The notes under the pieces: model-generated
Database searches by the model: none
What the model saw: only the letters and a program-made list of their open reading frames with translations
Told to the model about the DNA's origin: nothing
Part shown: piece after piece, positions 1-8,653 of the stretch
Layout: each line of letters opens with the position of its first letter
How positions within the stretch are numbered: the first letter of the stretch is position 1
Translations under genes and position numbers: made by a program
Assembly: GCA_963767835.1 (NCBI GenBank)
Contig: CAVYFY010000002.1
Location: 503,212-567,211, forward strand
Direction: 5' to 3'
Length of the DNA: 64,000 nt
Source of the DNA: SIAQ01 sp963767835
Lineage (GTDB): Bacteria > Planctomycetota > Planctomycetia > Gemmatales > Gemmataceae

Positions 1-136
1 CTTTGCGATAGCGCGTGATGAAGGGGACGGTGTTGCCTTCATTGAAGAGTTGCACCACATTCTCTACCTGCACCTTGCGAATTTGCAGATCCTGAGCGAT
101 GCGCGAGCATTCAAACGAGGTCGCTTCATAAATCAT
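1..136 (-). CDS. tex: Tex transcription accessory protein, N-terminal fragment (cut by window edge)
   Basis: The reverse strand from an ATG at 136 reads 45 codons to the left edge without a stop. The residues include IAQDLQIRKVQVENVVQLF followed by NEGNTVPFITRYRK, the hallmark N-terminus of Tex/YqgF-fold S1-domain proteins (family consensus: helix, then LLDEGNTVPFIARYRK). Tex is a cytoplasmic RNA-binding protein linked to transcription and rRNA processing. Only the first helices of the N-terminal domain are present; the S1 domain lies outside the window. The start is the only in-frame ATG near the motif. The single T-for-A change in FIxRYRK is conservative. Confidence 0.85.
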   Translation of the reverse strand, partial: MIYEATSFECSRIAQDLQIRKVQVENVVQLFNEGNTVPFITRYRK

Positions 137-363
137 GATGGGCCCCAACAGACGGGGTTTGAGCGCGGACGGCTACCCTGGCAACGGCACGCGATAGGTC
201 AGCTCCGTCAGATTAGCCTACCCCACTGAGTTGCCAGTGACAAGTGGCGATCGCCGACTGGCGCGTGAGGGGGTGAGCAGCTGAAAAGTAGGTGGGAAAT
301 GCATACGCTATGGCCAGCTGGCTGCGGGCCGGCGTTTTTAGCTCTTGCATAAGGACCACTACC

Positions 364-606
364 ATGATTGATCTCACTCTCTCTGCCGAACAAGAAGCCC
401 AAGCGCAACGCATCGCCGCGATCATCAGCAAAGGATTTCAAGAAGAAGCTCTGAACATGGCACGCATCATGGCCTCCAAGCCCGATGCACAATTGCTCGG
501 CGCCACCGAATTCGAAATTCGCGCTCGAGCGCACAAGATCGCCGCCCACGCCATTGAGACCGCTCTGAATGAGCGGAAAAAAGGGGGTACCAAGGGTCGA
601 GCATGA
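364..606 (+). CDS. Small IS-encoded protein upstream of the ISKra4 transposase
   Basis: An 80-residue, helix-rich protein beginning MIDLTLSAEQEAQAQRI. Its stop overlaps the start of the transposase frame (ATGA at 603-606), so the two are translationally coupled. I start it at 364 because the frame upstream runs through the IS terminus. It probably supplies the N-terminal part of the transposase or an accessory factor; several ISKra4 relatives split their transposase into two frames. No catalytic motif is visible. Confidence 0.6.
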   Translation: MIDLTLSAEQEAQAQRIAAIISKGFQEEALNMARIMASKPDAQLLGATEFEIRARAHKIAAHAIETALNERKKGGTKGRA

Positions 607-1779
607 GTTGCCCGCACTGCCGCGAATCGGCCCGTTTTGTCGGTTATCGCCCCAAGGAGATCAAAAGCCTGGTCGGCGACATGAACTTGTCGCGGCCGTA
701 TTACCATTGCAAGCACTGCCATCAAGGGACTTGGCCGTGGGACGAAATGCTGCGGTTATCGCCGGAACGCTTGACGCCGGCGGCGCAAGAGATCGTGTCG
801 TTGCATGGCGTCACCAACAGCTTCAGCAAGGCGGCCAATCAGGTGATGGCCAAAAGCGCCGGGCTGTCCTTGAGTGAATCGACCGTGGAACGCACCACCG
901 AACGAGCGGGCGAGCGCGCCGGCACGTGGTTGGAACAAGGCGAGGTGTTCGGGCCGAAGAAGCCGTTCCAGTGGAACCCTGATGTGGAGGGGAAGACGTG
1001 GCGCGTATGTCGCCCTGGATGCGACGGGAATCATGATGCAAGGCCCTGACGGGGCCAAAGCGGACGGGCGGATGGTGGACGTGGGCATGATCTTCAATCC
1101 GCAGCCGCGTGCCGTGGACGACGAGGACATCTGTAAGCCGTGCGAAGGGGTGCGTTACCTGGCGGGGCATTACACGCTGGAGGAGTTGGGGCCGCTGATG
1201 CGTGGGCAAGGCGCCCAGGTGGGCATGGATGCGGCCGACCGCTGGATCGCACTGACGGATGCGGGCCAGGGTCTGGAGCATTTCATCGACGTGAATTTCC
1301 CGCGGGCGGTGAAGATTGTGGATTTCCGCCACACCAGCGAATACGTGAACAACTTCGCCAAGGCGTATCGCGCCGGCAAGGCGGGGGAAGCGTTGGCGGC
1401 GACATGGTGCCACAAGCTCAAGCATGAAGGCGGTGCCGCGTTGTTGGCGGAGCTGGCCTTGTTGGACCGGGCGGCGATGTGCGAACTCGCCCAGGCAGAA
1501 TACGACAAAGTTCTGAGTTACCTAGGCAACCACTCGGCCCGCATGGATTACCCGACGTACTTGCGCAAGGGTTGGCAAATCGGCACCGGCGCCGTGGAGT
1601 CGGCCTGCAAGACCGTCGTGAATCAGCGTCTGAGCATGGGAGGCATGCGTTGGAGCGAAGAAGGCTCGGACGCGGTTTGCCATCTGCGTGCGCTGTTCTG
1701 CAGCGCCCCGGACCAATGGGACGCCTTCTGGTCTCACGTACCCAAGCCAAGCAACGTCAACCCCCAAATGGCCGCATAG
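603..1779 (+). pseudogene. ISKra4-family transposase, frameshifted near 1004
   Basis: The N-terminal half has a zinc ribbon (CPHCRESARF, then CKHCHQGTWPWD) and a helical segment ending in LSESTVERTTERAG, both typical of ISKra4 transposases. At about 1000-1006 the frame must move by +1 to continue into VALDATGIMMQGP, which holds the first catalytic Asp, and later IVDFRHTSEYV and GTGAVESACKTVV with the C-terminal acidic residue. The two halves make a protein of normal length (about 390 residues). One extra C in GTGGCGCG explains the break. Programmed frameshifting cannot be excluded, but no clear slippery heptamer is seen. Confidence 0.75.
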
Positions 1780-1913
1780 GCGAGAATCCACCTACTGTGC
1801 TGACGCCTACCCCGCGTGAGGTGTCGCAACATTCGAACTTCGCCGGTTCGGCGTTCGTAGGGATACCGAGGACATAACGCTGGAGAACAGGCCGAATCTT
1901 CTCCAGGTGCGCT

Positions 1914-2429
1914 ATGTTCAGGTTTGTCACCACCTGTCGCGTTCTCATCGGCGCTGCCGCCTTATGGCTGGTTTCGCTTTGGCATTCCCTATTCGCGCTG
2001 TTCAAGGTCGGCGATGCGGAAACCCGGCAAGCGACCGCGTACGCCCTCGAGAAAATCGTGCCGAGCGTGCGCTGGCAACAGGCAATGATCCCCGAGAAAC
2101 CAGCGCCGCCAAATCAGACGCCGCCGAAACGCAAGCCGTGGCAGGACTCACTCGCGGCGGCATCCGCGCTCCATGACAAGGAAGGGGCGGCTCGGCTCAG
2201 GCTCGGGAAATTGATCGACGATGGTTTCTTCGCGGATGAGCAAGATATCGACGCAATCCGGGCCGCACTCGCCGCCGACGGGCGTTCGGTTGATTTCGCC
2301 GAGCTTTTCACCCCCTTGCTCGATTTGACCGTGGACGGAACTCTCTTTCGCCGCAAGAGCGAAACGGGCCGATGGTTGTACAGTGCGCGGCGCAAGGTCC
2401 CGCGTGCGAAATCTGACGCAAGAAAATAG
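1914..2429 (+). CDS. Hypothetical membrane-anchored protein
   Basis: 171 residues. An N-terminal hydrophobic segment (about residues 8-30, VLIGAAALWLVSLWHSLFAL) could anchor it in the membrane or act as an uncleaved signal. It is followed by a Pro-rich linker (about 60-75) and a helical cytoplasmic-type domain with DDGFFADEQDIDAIRAALA. I do not recognise the family. It stands alone between the IS and the LRR gene. The ATG at 1914 has only a weak upstream purine tract (CTCCAGGTGCG). Confidence 0.5.
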   Translation: MFRFVTTCRVLIGAAALWLVSLWHSLFALFKVGDAETRQATAYALEKIVPSVRWQQAMIPEKPAPPNQTPPKRKPWQDSLAAASALHDKEGAARLRLGKLIDDGFFADEQDIDAIRAALAADGRSVDFAELFTPLLDLTVDGTLFRRKSETGRWLYSARRKVPRAKSDARK

Positions 2430-2573
2430 CCGAGATAGCCGAATAGCCGAGGCAGACGCTTGTTATGCGCACGCTCCGCGATTACACTGGGAATGGACTC
2501 GCTTCAAGTGAAGAAGGTAAGCCATGAACAGCCGACGCCCGATGAGAAGTCCCAAGAAGGAGAACGGGGATCC

Positions 2574-3556
2574 ATGAACCAGAAAGACCGCCTAGTTTCC
2601 GCAAATGGGTTGCTCCTGGTGTTTGCCGTAGTGCTGCTCTTGACCGGCCGACTGTCGGCGGGCGAACATGATGCGAAGGTGGAGAAAGCGGCCAAGGCCC
2701 TTGGAGGATCTATCGAACGTGACGATCGGGCAAAAGGCAAACCCATCACCGGTGTGGATCTCAGCCTCACGGGGGCGACGGACGCCGCACTGAGGGGGCT
2801 TGCAGGTCTCAAGAATTTGCGCCGCCTGGACCTCCACGAAACGAAGGTGTCGGACGCGGGGCTGAAAGAACTAGTGGATCTGAAGAACCTGCATTTCCTG
2901 GACCTCCGCGGAACGAAGGTGACGGACGCGGGGCTGAAGGAACTTGCTGAGCTCAAGAAACTTGAGATCCTGGTCCTTTACGGCACGCAGTTGACGGACG
3001 CGGGCTGAAGCAACTTGCAGGTCTGGCGAACATCCAGCACCTGCAACTCACCTTCACGAAGATAACGGACGTGGGGCTGAAAGAACTCGCAGGTCTAAAG
3101 AGCTTGCGAATCCTGGATCTCGGGTTGACGAAGGTAGGGGACGCCGGGCTGAAGGAACTTGCAAATCTCCAGGGCTTGCAGACGCTGGGCCTCGGCAGCA
3201 CGAAGGTGACGGACGCGGGCCTGAAGCAACTTGCAGGTCTCAAGTCCTTGCAAAGCCTGGATCTCACTTTAACGAAGGTGGGGGACGCCGGGCTGAAGGA
3301 ATTGACGGGGCTCAAGAGCTTGCAGTCCCTCTGGCTCATCCGCACGCGCGTGACAGACGTAGGCCTGAAGGAGCTTGCCAGGATCAAGAGTCTGAAGCTC
3401 CTTAACCTCGACGGCACGCAGATCACGGACGCGGGGTTGAAGGAACTTGCAGTTCTCAACAGCCTGCAGGAACTGTACATCAACAGCACGAAGGTTACGG
3501 ACGCGGGTGTCGCGGAATTACAAAAGGCGCTGCCAACGTGCAAAATACGGCGCTGA
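2574..3556 (+). pseudogene. Secreted leucine-rich repeat protein, frameshifted near 3003
   Basis: The start at 2574 follows AAGGAG and begins a signal peptide (hydrophobic LLLVFAVVLLLTG). The body is about ten 24-residue LRRs of the pattern TKVTDAGLKELAxLKxLxxLxL, as in many planctomycete secreted LRR proteins of unknown ligand. At 3001-3008 GACGCGGGCTGAAG lacks one G compared with sibling repeats (GCGGGGCTG), giving a premature TGA. The remaining seven repeats continue in the next frame to 3556 and end ALPTCKIRR. The nearly full-length second half suggests a very recent mutation or a base-calling error. With the base restored the product is about 327 residues. Confidence 0.8.
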
Positions 3557-3570
3557 TCGAGGAAAAAACC

Positions 3571-4683
3571 ATGACCCCGTTTCTCTACCTCACTCTCAGT
3601 CTGCTCGCCCAACCAGCGGAGCCATTGCGCTTCCAAGAATCGCGTGAAATCGTCGCCCAGCTTCCCGCGGGGGTCGCCGCCAGGCTGCCGATGGGCCGGC
3701 TCACGCAAGAACAAGGCGAGGCAGTCCTGATCGTCGCGCTCATTGCCGAGGACACCAAGAACCCCGGTCCCGCGATGATCGGCAAATACGAACGCAAAGA
3801 GAATGAGTTGATCTTCACGCCGCGCTTCCCGCTTGACGCGGGACAGACCTATCGGGCCAGTCTCAAACTCCCGTTTCCTCCGGGGAAAGGGGCGCCGCGC
3901 GAAAAGACCGTGACGCTCGATTATCAGATGCCCAAGGCCGCCGCCAAGGCGCCCCCCAAGATCGTCAAAATCTATCCGAGCGCCGATGTGCTCCCCGCCA
4001 ACCAGCTTCGTTTCTACATCTATTTCGACCGCCCGATGCGCGGCGGCAAGGGTCTCTTCAAGCAGATCGCACTCGTCGATGACAAGGGCAAGGAAATTCA
4101 CGATCCCTGGCTGCTCGACGAAATCTGGGACGAAGCGAACAATTGCCTGATCCTCTACATCCATCCGGGCCGCATCAAGTGGGGCGTCGAGCTGCGCGAA
4201 CTTTTGGGCCCCGTCCTGTTCGAGAAGCGCGCATATTCCCTCGTTGTCCGTGGCGAACTGAGCGACACCGATGGCAACAAGATCGGCAAGGACTTGGTCA
4301 AGAAATTCCGCACCACTGCCGAAGACCGCAACCGGATCGAGCTGAGACAATGGAGTTTGTTGCCGCCGTGCGCCGGCAGCGGCGAGCGCCTGATCGTCAC
4401 CATTCCCAAGAGCATTGATTATCGTTCACTCCAGCGATTCATCACCGTCACTGACGCCAAGGGCAAACGCGTGGAAGGCGAATTCGAGATCGGCAAGCAC
4501 GAAAAGGAATGGACCTACATCGCCAAGAACGGTTGGCCCGAAGGGCAATATCACCTGGAAATCAACGGCGACCTGGAAGATGTGGCGGGCAACACCCCGC
4601 TGCGGCCGTTTGATCTCGATCTGAAGGCGAAGAAATTGCCGCCGCAGAGCCTGAAGTTGAAATTCAAATGCCAGGGGGATTGA
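3571..4683 (+). CDS. Secreted protein with Ig-like (SbsA/Big_5-type) domains
   Basis: 370 residues starting MTPFLYLTLSLLAQPAEP, a short signal peptide. Two segments resemble Big_5/SbsA Ig-like domains: KIVKIYPSADVLPANQLRFYI with FDRPM, and a C-terminal segment with DLEDVAGNTPLRPFDLDL. Such domains are found in cell-surface or periplasmic planctomycete proteins. The function is otherwise unknown. I chose ATG 3571 over an in-frame position at 3538 because the latter overlaps the LRR gene and spoils the signal peptide. It lies 14 bp after the LRR gene and may be cotranscribed. Confidence 0.65.
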   Translation: MTPFLYLTLSLLAQPAEPLRFQESREIVAQLPAGVAARLPMGRLTQEQGEAVLIVALIAEDTKNPGPAMIGKYERKENELIFTPRFPLDAGQTYRASLKLPFPPGKGAPREKTVTLDYQMPKAAAKAPPKIVKIYPSADVLPANQLRFYIYFDRPMRGGKGLFKQIALVDDKGKEIHDPWLLDEIWDEANNCLILYIHPGRIKWGVELRELLGPVLFEKRAYSLVVRGELSDTDGNKIGKDLVKKFRTTAEDRNRIELRQWSLLPPCAGSGERLIVTIPKSIDYRSLQRFITVTDAKGKRVEGEFEIGKHEKEWTYIAKNGWPEGQYHLEINGDLEDVAGNTPLRPFDLDLKAKKLPPQSLKLKFKCQGD

Positions 4684-5055
4684 TTCACGCCTGCTCACGC
4701 TGCCAAGCGCTGATCGCGAGAAACATGCAAAAATGCGCTTACTTACTGGCCAAATACGCAACCAACTGCCTTACACGTCTCATGTTAGCGAAATGCTCTC
4801 ACTGACCCACCACCACCGCCCAGGGGCCCCTGGTTGAGCGCATTTTCGATCCGGGTCCCAGCTAGGTGCAATTGCCTAGAGCGACGCAAGAGATTTTTTC
4901 GCAATGGGTTGCGGCAAACCCGGCAATAGGCGGTCCGCGGCTTTCTCGTATTTCCGTACACCAAACATGCGGAAATTCGTTTTGTATCGGTGCCACGTTC
5001 CCTTATACTCAACTTTATCTCCTTCCCGCCCCGATCATCTTTGCAGGATCCCGCC
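4684..5055. other. Intergenic region upstream of the cytochrome-type gene
   Basis: 372 bp without a convincing gene on either strand. It contains one short palindrome (CTAGGTGCAATTGCCTAG, about 4862-4880) and an AT-richer stretch from about 4970 to 5035 that probably carries the promoter of the gene at 5056. No RNA gene was recognised. Confidence 0.5.
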
Positions 5056-7626
5056 ATGAAATCGCGCTTGCCATTACTCGCGGCGTTCGCTCTTTGCGTT
5101 CCGTCGGCCCATGCCCAACCCGCCAGCAAGGTCCAGTTCGCGCGCGACGTGTTGCCGATCCTGGCGACCCATTGCTTCACCTGCCACGGGCCGGACGCCA
5201 AGACGCTCAAGGCGGGCTTGAGGCTCGATGTCTTCGAGACTGCGACGCGCAAGCTCAAGAGCGGCCATTTCGCCGTGGTGCCGGGCAAGTCGAATGAGAG
5301 CGAGTTGATCGTCCGCATCTTTTCTGCCGATGACACCGAACGCATGCCGCCGCGAAACGCCAAGACGAAGTTGACTGAGGCGGAAAAATCACTGCTCAAG
5401 CGCTGGATCGACGAAGGCGCTGAGTACCAACGGCACTGGGCGTTTGTTGTCCCGAAACGACCGTCGTTGCCCACAGTCAAGAACGCGGCGTGGGCTCGCA
5501 ATCCGGTCGATCAATTCCTGCTGGCCCGCATGGAAGCGGAGAGGCTCAAGCCATCTCCGGAAGCCGATCGCTACACGCTCGCCCGCCGGCTCGCCATCGA
5601 CCTGATCGGGCTGCCGCCGACCATTGCGATGGCCGATCGCTTCGTCAACGACATCAGCCCGGACGCCTACGAGAAATACGTCGATCGCTTGCTCGCCATG
5701 CCCGCGTATGGCGAGCGCTGGGCCCATGTTTGGCTCGATCTCGCCCGCTATGCCGACTCCAACGGCTACGCTACCGACAGTGGCCGAACCATCTGGAAAT
5801 ACCGCGATTGGGTCATCGACGCCATCAACAGGAACCAGCCGTTCGATCGCTTCACCATCGAGCAGATCGCCGGCGACATGCTCCCCAATGCCACGCAGGA
5901 GCAAATCGTGGCGACGGCATTTCATCGCAATACGCTCACCAATGACGAGGGCGGCACCAGCGACGAGGAGTTCCGCTGCGTTGCCGTCGTCGATCGCGTC
6001 AACACGACCATGCAAGTCTGGATGGGGCTGACGGCCGCGTGCGCTCAGTGCCACGATCACAAGTACGATGCGATCAGCCAGGAAGAATATTTCCGGATGT
6101 ACGCGATCTTCAACCAGACGGAAGATTCCGACAAGAGCGACAACAGCCCGAACCTGACCGTCATCACGCCCATGGAGGCCAAGCGCAAGGCTGACCTGGA
6201 AGCCGCGATCGCCAAGCTCGAAAAAGAGTTGCTCGCGGCCAATCCGACGTTCGACGAGGCCCAAGCGAAATGGGAAGCTGACAAGAAGGCAACCGACAAA
6301 GCGCCGCCGCCGATCAAGAAGATTCTCGCCCTCGATGCGAAGAAACGCAATGATGCGCAGAAACTCGATTTGACGAAATATTATCGCCGAACGCTGCCGG
6401 AACTGAAGGCAACCGTCGATGGGATCGCGGCGTCGCGCAAGGAGCTTGACACGGTCAAAGGCGTGCCGACGCCGATCATGCGCGAGTTGCCGGATAAGCA
6501 AAAACGCGTTACGAAGATTCACATACGCGGCAACTTCCTCGACCAGGGCAAGCAGGTCGAGCCCGGCGTCCCGGCGTTCTTGCATCCGTTACCGAAGGGG
6601 CAACCCGCCAACCGCTTGACGCTGGCACATTGGCTCGTCGCATCGGACAACCCGCTCACCGCCCGCGTCGCCGTCAACCGCTACTGGGAGCAAATCTTCG
6701 GCGTGCCGCTGATGGAATCCCCCGACGATTTCGGCATCCGCGGCAAGCTGCCAACGCATCCGGAGCTGCTCGACTGGCTGGCGGTGGAATTCTCCTCCCC
6801 TCTCTCCACCGGGGGAGAGGGGGCGGGAGTGAAGCGGGGATTAGGCTGGGATGTCAAGAAGCTGCTCAAGTTGCTCGTCACCTCCGCCGCATATCGGCAA
6901 ACATCCACCGTCACGCCGGCGTTGCTGGAGCGCGATCCGGAGAATCGCTTTCTGGCGCGCGGGCCGCGTTTTCGCTCGTCGGCGGAGGTGATCCGCGATC
7001 AAGCGCTGTTTGTCGGAGGAATTCTCAGCCCGAAGATCTACGGTCCGCCCGTTCACCCGCCGCGCCCCAAGCTCGGCCTAAGCGCGGCGTTCGGCGGCTC
7101 GACCGATTGGGACACCAGCGCCGGTGAGGACAAATATCGCCGCGCTCTCTACACGCAATGGCGCCGCACAACGCCGTATCCGTCGATGACCACTTTCGAC
7201 GCGCCGGCGCGCAATGTCTGCACGATCAGCCGGCCGCGCACCAACACGCCATTGCAAGCGCTGGTGACGCTGAATGATCCCGTCTACGTCGAAGCGGCCC
7301 AAGCCCTGGGCCGGCGCATGGCCGCTTACCCCTCGCCCTCCGGGAGAGGGGCCGGGGGTGAGGGAACTGCGAAGGTCGAATCGAAGCTGCAATTCGGCTT
7401 CCGCCTGTGCCTTACACGGCCTCCACGCGACGCGGAAATGAAGCGCTTGATCGAGCTGCATGCAAAGGCGCTGGCCGAGTACGCGAAGAACCCAAAAGCC
7501 GCCCAGCGGATGGCGACGGAGCCGATCGGACCATTGCCTGCGGGAATGCAAGCGCCGGAGATGGCGGCGTGGACCGTCGTCGGCAATGTGCTGCTGAATC
7601 TGGACGAGATGCTGGTGAAACGCTAA
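5056..7626 (+). CDS. Planctomycete cytochrome C / DUF1549 / DUF1553 (PSCyt1-PSCyt2-PSD1) protein
   Basis: 856 residues with a signal peptide (cleavage about residue 20, SAHA-QPA). Domain order: PSCyt1 with a haem-binding CFTCH (C40, C43, H44); DUF1549/PSCyt2 (about 125-340) with a second CAQCH (C329-H333); a Lys/Glu-rich helical stretch (about 375-430); and DUF1553/PSD1 (about 510-850). This is the standard architecture of the large paralogous families in planctomycetes, paired with DUF1501 proteins and thought to act in periplasmic breakdown of sulfated or complex polysaccharides; the precise reaction is unknown. A DUF1501 gene follows after an inserted pair of decayed genes. Two palindromic repeats are inserted in frame (6794-6839 and 7329-7364) within the DUF1553 part. 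The start at 5056 begins the signal peptide. Confidence 0.93.
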   Translation: MKSRLPLLAAFALCVPSAHAQPASKVQFARDVLPILATHCFTCHGPDAKTLKAGLRLDVFETATRKLKSGHFAVVPGKSNESELIVRIFSADDTERMPPRNAKTKLTEAEKSLLKRWIDEGAEYQRHWAFVVPKRPSLPTVKNAAWARNPVDQFLLARMEAERLKPSPEADRYTLARRLAIDLIGLPPTIAMADRFVNDISPDAYEKYVDRLLAMPAYGERWAHVWLDLARYADSNGYATDSGRTIWKYRDWVIDAINRNQPFDRFTIEQIAGDMLPNATQEQIVATAFHRNTLTNDEGGTSDEEFRCVAVVDRVNTTMQVWMGLTAACAQCHDHKYDAISQEEYFRMYAIFNQTEDSDKSDNSPNLTVITPMEAKRKADLEAAIAKLEKELLAANPTFDEAQAKWEADKKATDKAPPPIKKILALDAKKRNDAQKLDLTKYYRRTLPELKATVDGIAASRKELDTVKGVPTPIMRELPDKQKRVTKIHIRGNFLDQGKQVEPGVPAFLHPLPKGQPANRLTLAHWLVASDNPLTARVAVNRYWEQIFGVPLMESPDDFGIRGKLPTHPELLDWLAVEFSSPLSTGGEGAGVKRGLGWDVKKLLKLLVTSAAYRQTSTVTPALLERDPENRFLARGPRFRSSAEVIRDQALFVGGILSPKIYGPPVHPPRPKLGLSAAFGGSTDWDTSAGEDKYRRALYTQWRRTTPYPSMTTFDAPARNVCTISRPRTNTPLQALVTLNDPVYVEAAQALGRRMAAYPSPSGRGAGGEGTAKVESKLQFGFRLCLTRPPRDAEMKRLIELHAKALAEYAKNPKAAQRMATEPIGPLPAGMQAPEMAAWTVVGNVLLNLDEMLVKR
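6794..6839. repeat. REP-like palindromic repeat inside the DUF1553 gene
   Basis: CCCCTCTCTCCACCGGGGGA followed by GAGGGGGCGGGAGTG is a divergent copy of the repeat at 13659-13763. It is translated in frame as a Gly/Ser-rich insert (SPLSTGGEGAGVKRG) between LAVEF and LGWDVKKLLKL, parts of the domain that are normally nearly adjacent. Confidence 0.7.
7329..7364. repeat. REP-like palindromic repeat inside the DUF1553 gene (second copy)
   Basis: The stretch CCTCGCCCTCCGGGAGAGGG followed by GCCGGGGGTGAGGG matches the repeat at 13659-13698. It is translated in frame as PSPSGRGAGGEG between RRMAAY and TAKVESKLQF. The inserted residues are low-complexity and do not break the frame. Confidence 0.75.
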
Positions 7627-8335
7627 TGGAAACTGACGCGTTCTTCTATCGCCTGTTCAACCAGCTACCGGAAACCTTGTTCGATCTTCTCGGTTTGCCG
7701 GAGGCTCAGGCGAAGGCGTATCGGTTCGATTCGGTGGAGCTGAAGAAGGCATTTCGCATTGATGGTCTGTTTGTGCCGAAAAAGCGCAAACTGCCGCTGA
7801 ACTTCGTCGAGGTGCAGTTTCAGCGCTTGGCAAAGTTTATGCAGGAATGGGTCGCGGTGGCGATCTTTCCGTCGCGAAACGAAGATTTGAAGCAGGCGGG
7901 ACCTTATGAGGATTTTCTACAATCAAAGCGCGTGCGGCGGATTTACTGGACGAACTCGCCGTGCCTAACGAACCGTCGCCGGGCCTTGGAATTCTCAAGC
8001 TCATTTCGGTGCCTGCCGATGAAGTCGGGAGTTTTACCCATAAATTGATCGGAAATGCCAGTGAAGGGATGCAGCTGGTAGAATTGGTCGAGGAGTTGCT
8101 GATCCGGCGATTTGCCGAGCTGACGCGAGAGGAGATTCGAACAATGTTCAAGCTAACCGATATTCGCAAGACGCGCGTTTGGCAGGAGGCGCACAACGAG
8201 GGCAAGGAGGAAGGCAGGGTTGAAGAACGGAAAGCGACGGTAACGCAGGCAATCGCCCGAGGTATGTCTCATAAGGACATCGCCCAGCTTTTGAGGATTT
8301 CGGTGGAGGAAGTGCCGCGCCTTGCCAAGAAGTAG
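7626..8335 (+). pseudogene. Rpn/DUF2887-like PD-(D/E)XK nuclease-family protein, degraded
   Basis: The start overlaps the preceding stop (TAATG at 7624-7628). The first part matches the conserved start of Rpn/DUF2887 proteins: FYRLFNQLPETLFDLLGLP, AFRIDGLFVP and FVEVQFQ, the D...ExQ nuclease core. About 20 residues normally present after the core are missing. Near 7945 one base is lost (ATTTACTGGAC), so IYLDEL is not read and the C-terminal half (RRFAELTREEIRTMF..., ending VPRLAKK) continues in another frame to 8335. These families are mobile, fast-evolving and often decayed. Confidence 0.75.
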
Positions 8336-8359
8336 GGGCCGAAGCAAGCGCCGGACCTG

Positions 8360-8594
8360 GCGGCGTGGCTTTGCCGAGTTGACGCGAGAGGAAAGGCTCG
8401 AACGATGTTCAAAGCTGACTGATATTCGCAAGACGTGCGTGTGGCAGGAGGCGCGCAACGAAGGCAAAACAGAGACCAACCAGGAGTTTGTCAGAAAACT
8501 GCTCGACAAGGGCATGTCGCACAAGCAGATTGCCGAGCTGCTGGACATCAGCGTCAAAGACGTTCGCCGCCTTGCCAATGGGCAATCTCAATAG
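8360..8594 (+). pseudogene. C-terminal remnant of a second Rpn/DUF2887-like gene
   Basis: FAELTREERLERCSKLTDIR and WQEARNEGKTE repeat, with divergence, the C-terminal part of the preceding gene, and the end carries a helix-turn-helix-like GMSHKQIAELLDISVKDVRR. No nuclease core precedes it. It is a partial tandem duplicate placed between the broken gene and the DUF1501 gene. Confidence 0.6.
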
Positions 8595-8653
8595 CGTCAC
8601 TTTGCAGAGCCGCGACATGACAGGGGCTTTGTATGTCATTGGAGAACGGCTCG

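Larger units (their letters stand above)
287..1796 (+). mobile_element. ISKra4-family insertion sequence, single copy
   Basis: A small leader ORF and a frameshifted ISKra4-type transposase are bracketed by short inverted repeats: AGTAGGTGG at 287-295 and its complement CCACCTACT at 1788-1796. Similarity beyond those 9 bp is patchy, so the exact tips and target duplication are uncertain. It is a different element from the four ISKra4 copies at 37-55 kb: the protein differs and the ends differ. It lies between tex and a small membrane protein gene and interrupts no recognisable gene. Confidence 0.65.

Noticed and set aside
2953..4350. A 465-codon minus-strand frame over the LRR and Ig-like genes
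   Set aside because: It is antisense to two genes with clear domain matches on the + strand and has no family features itself.
5389..6585. A 398-codon minus-strand frame in the DUF1549 region
   Set aside because: Antisense shadow of a well-supported gene in high-GC DNA.
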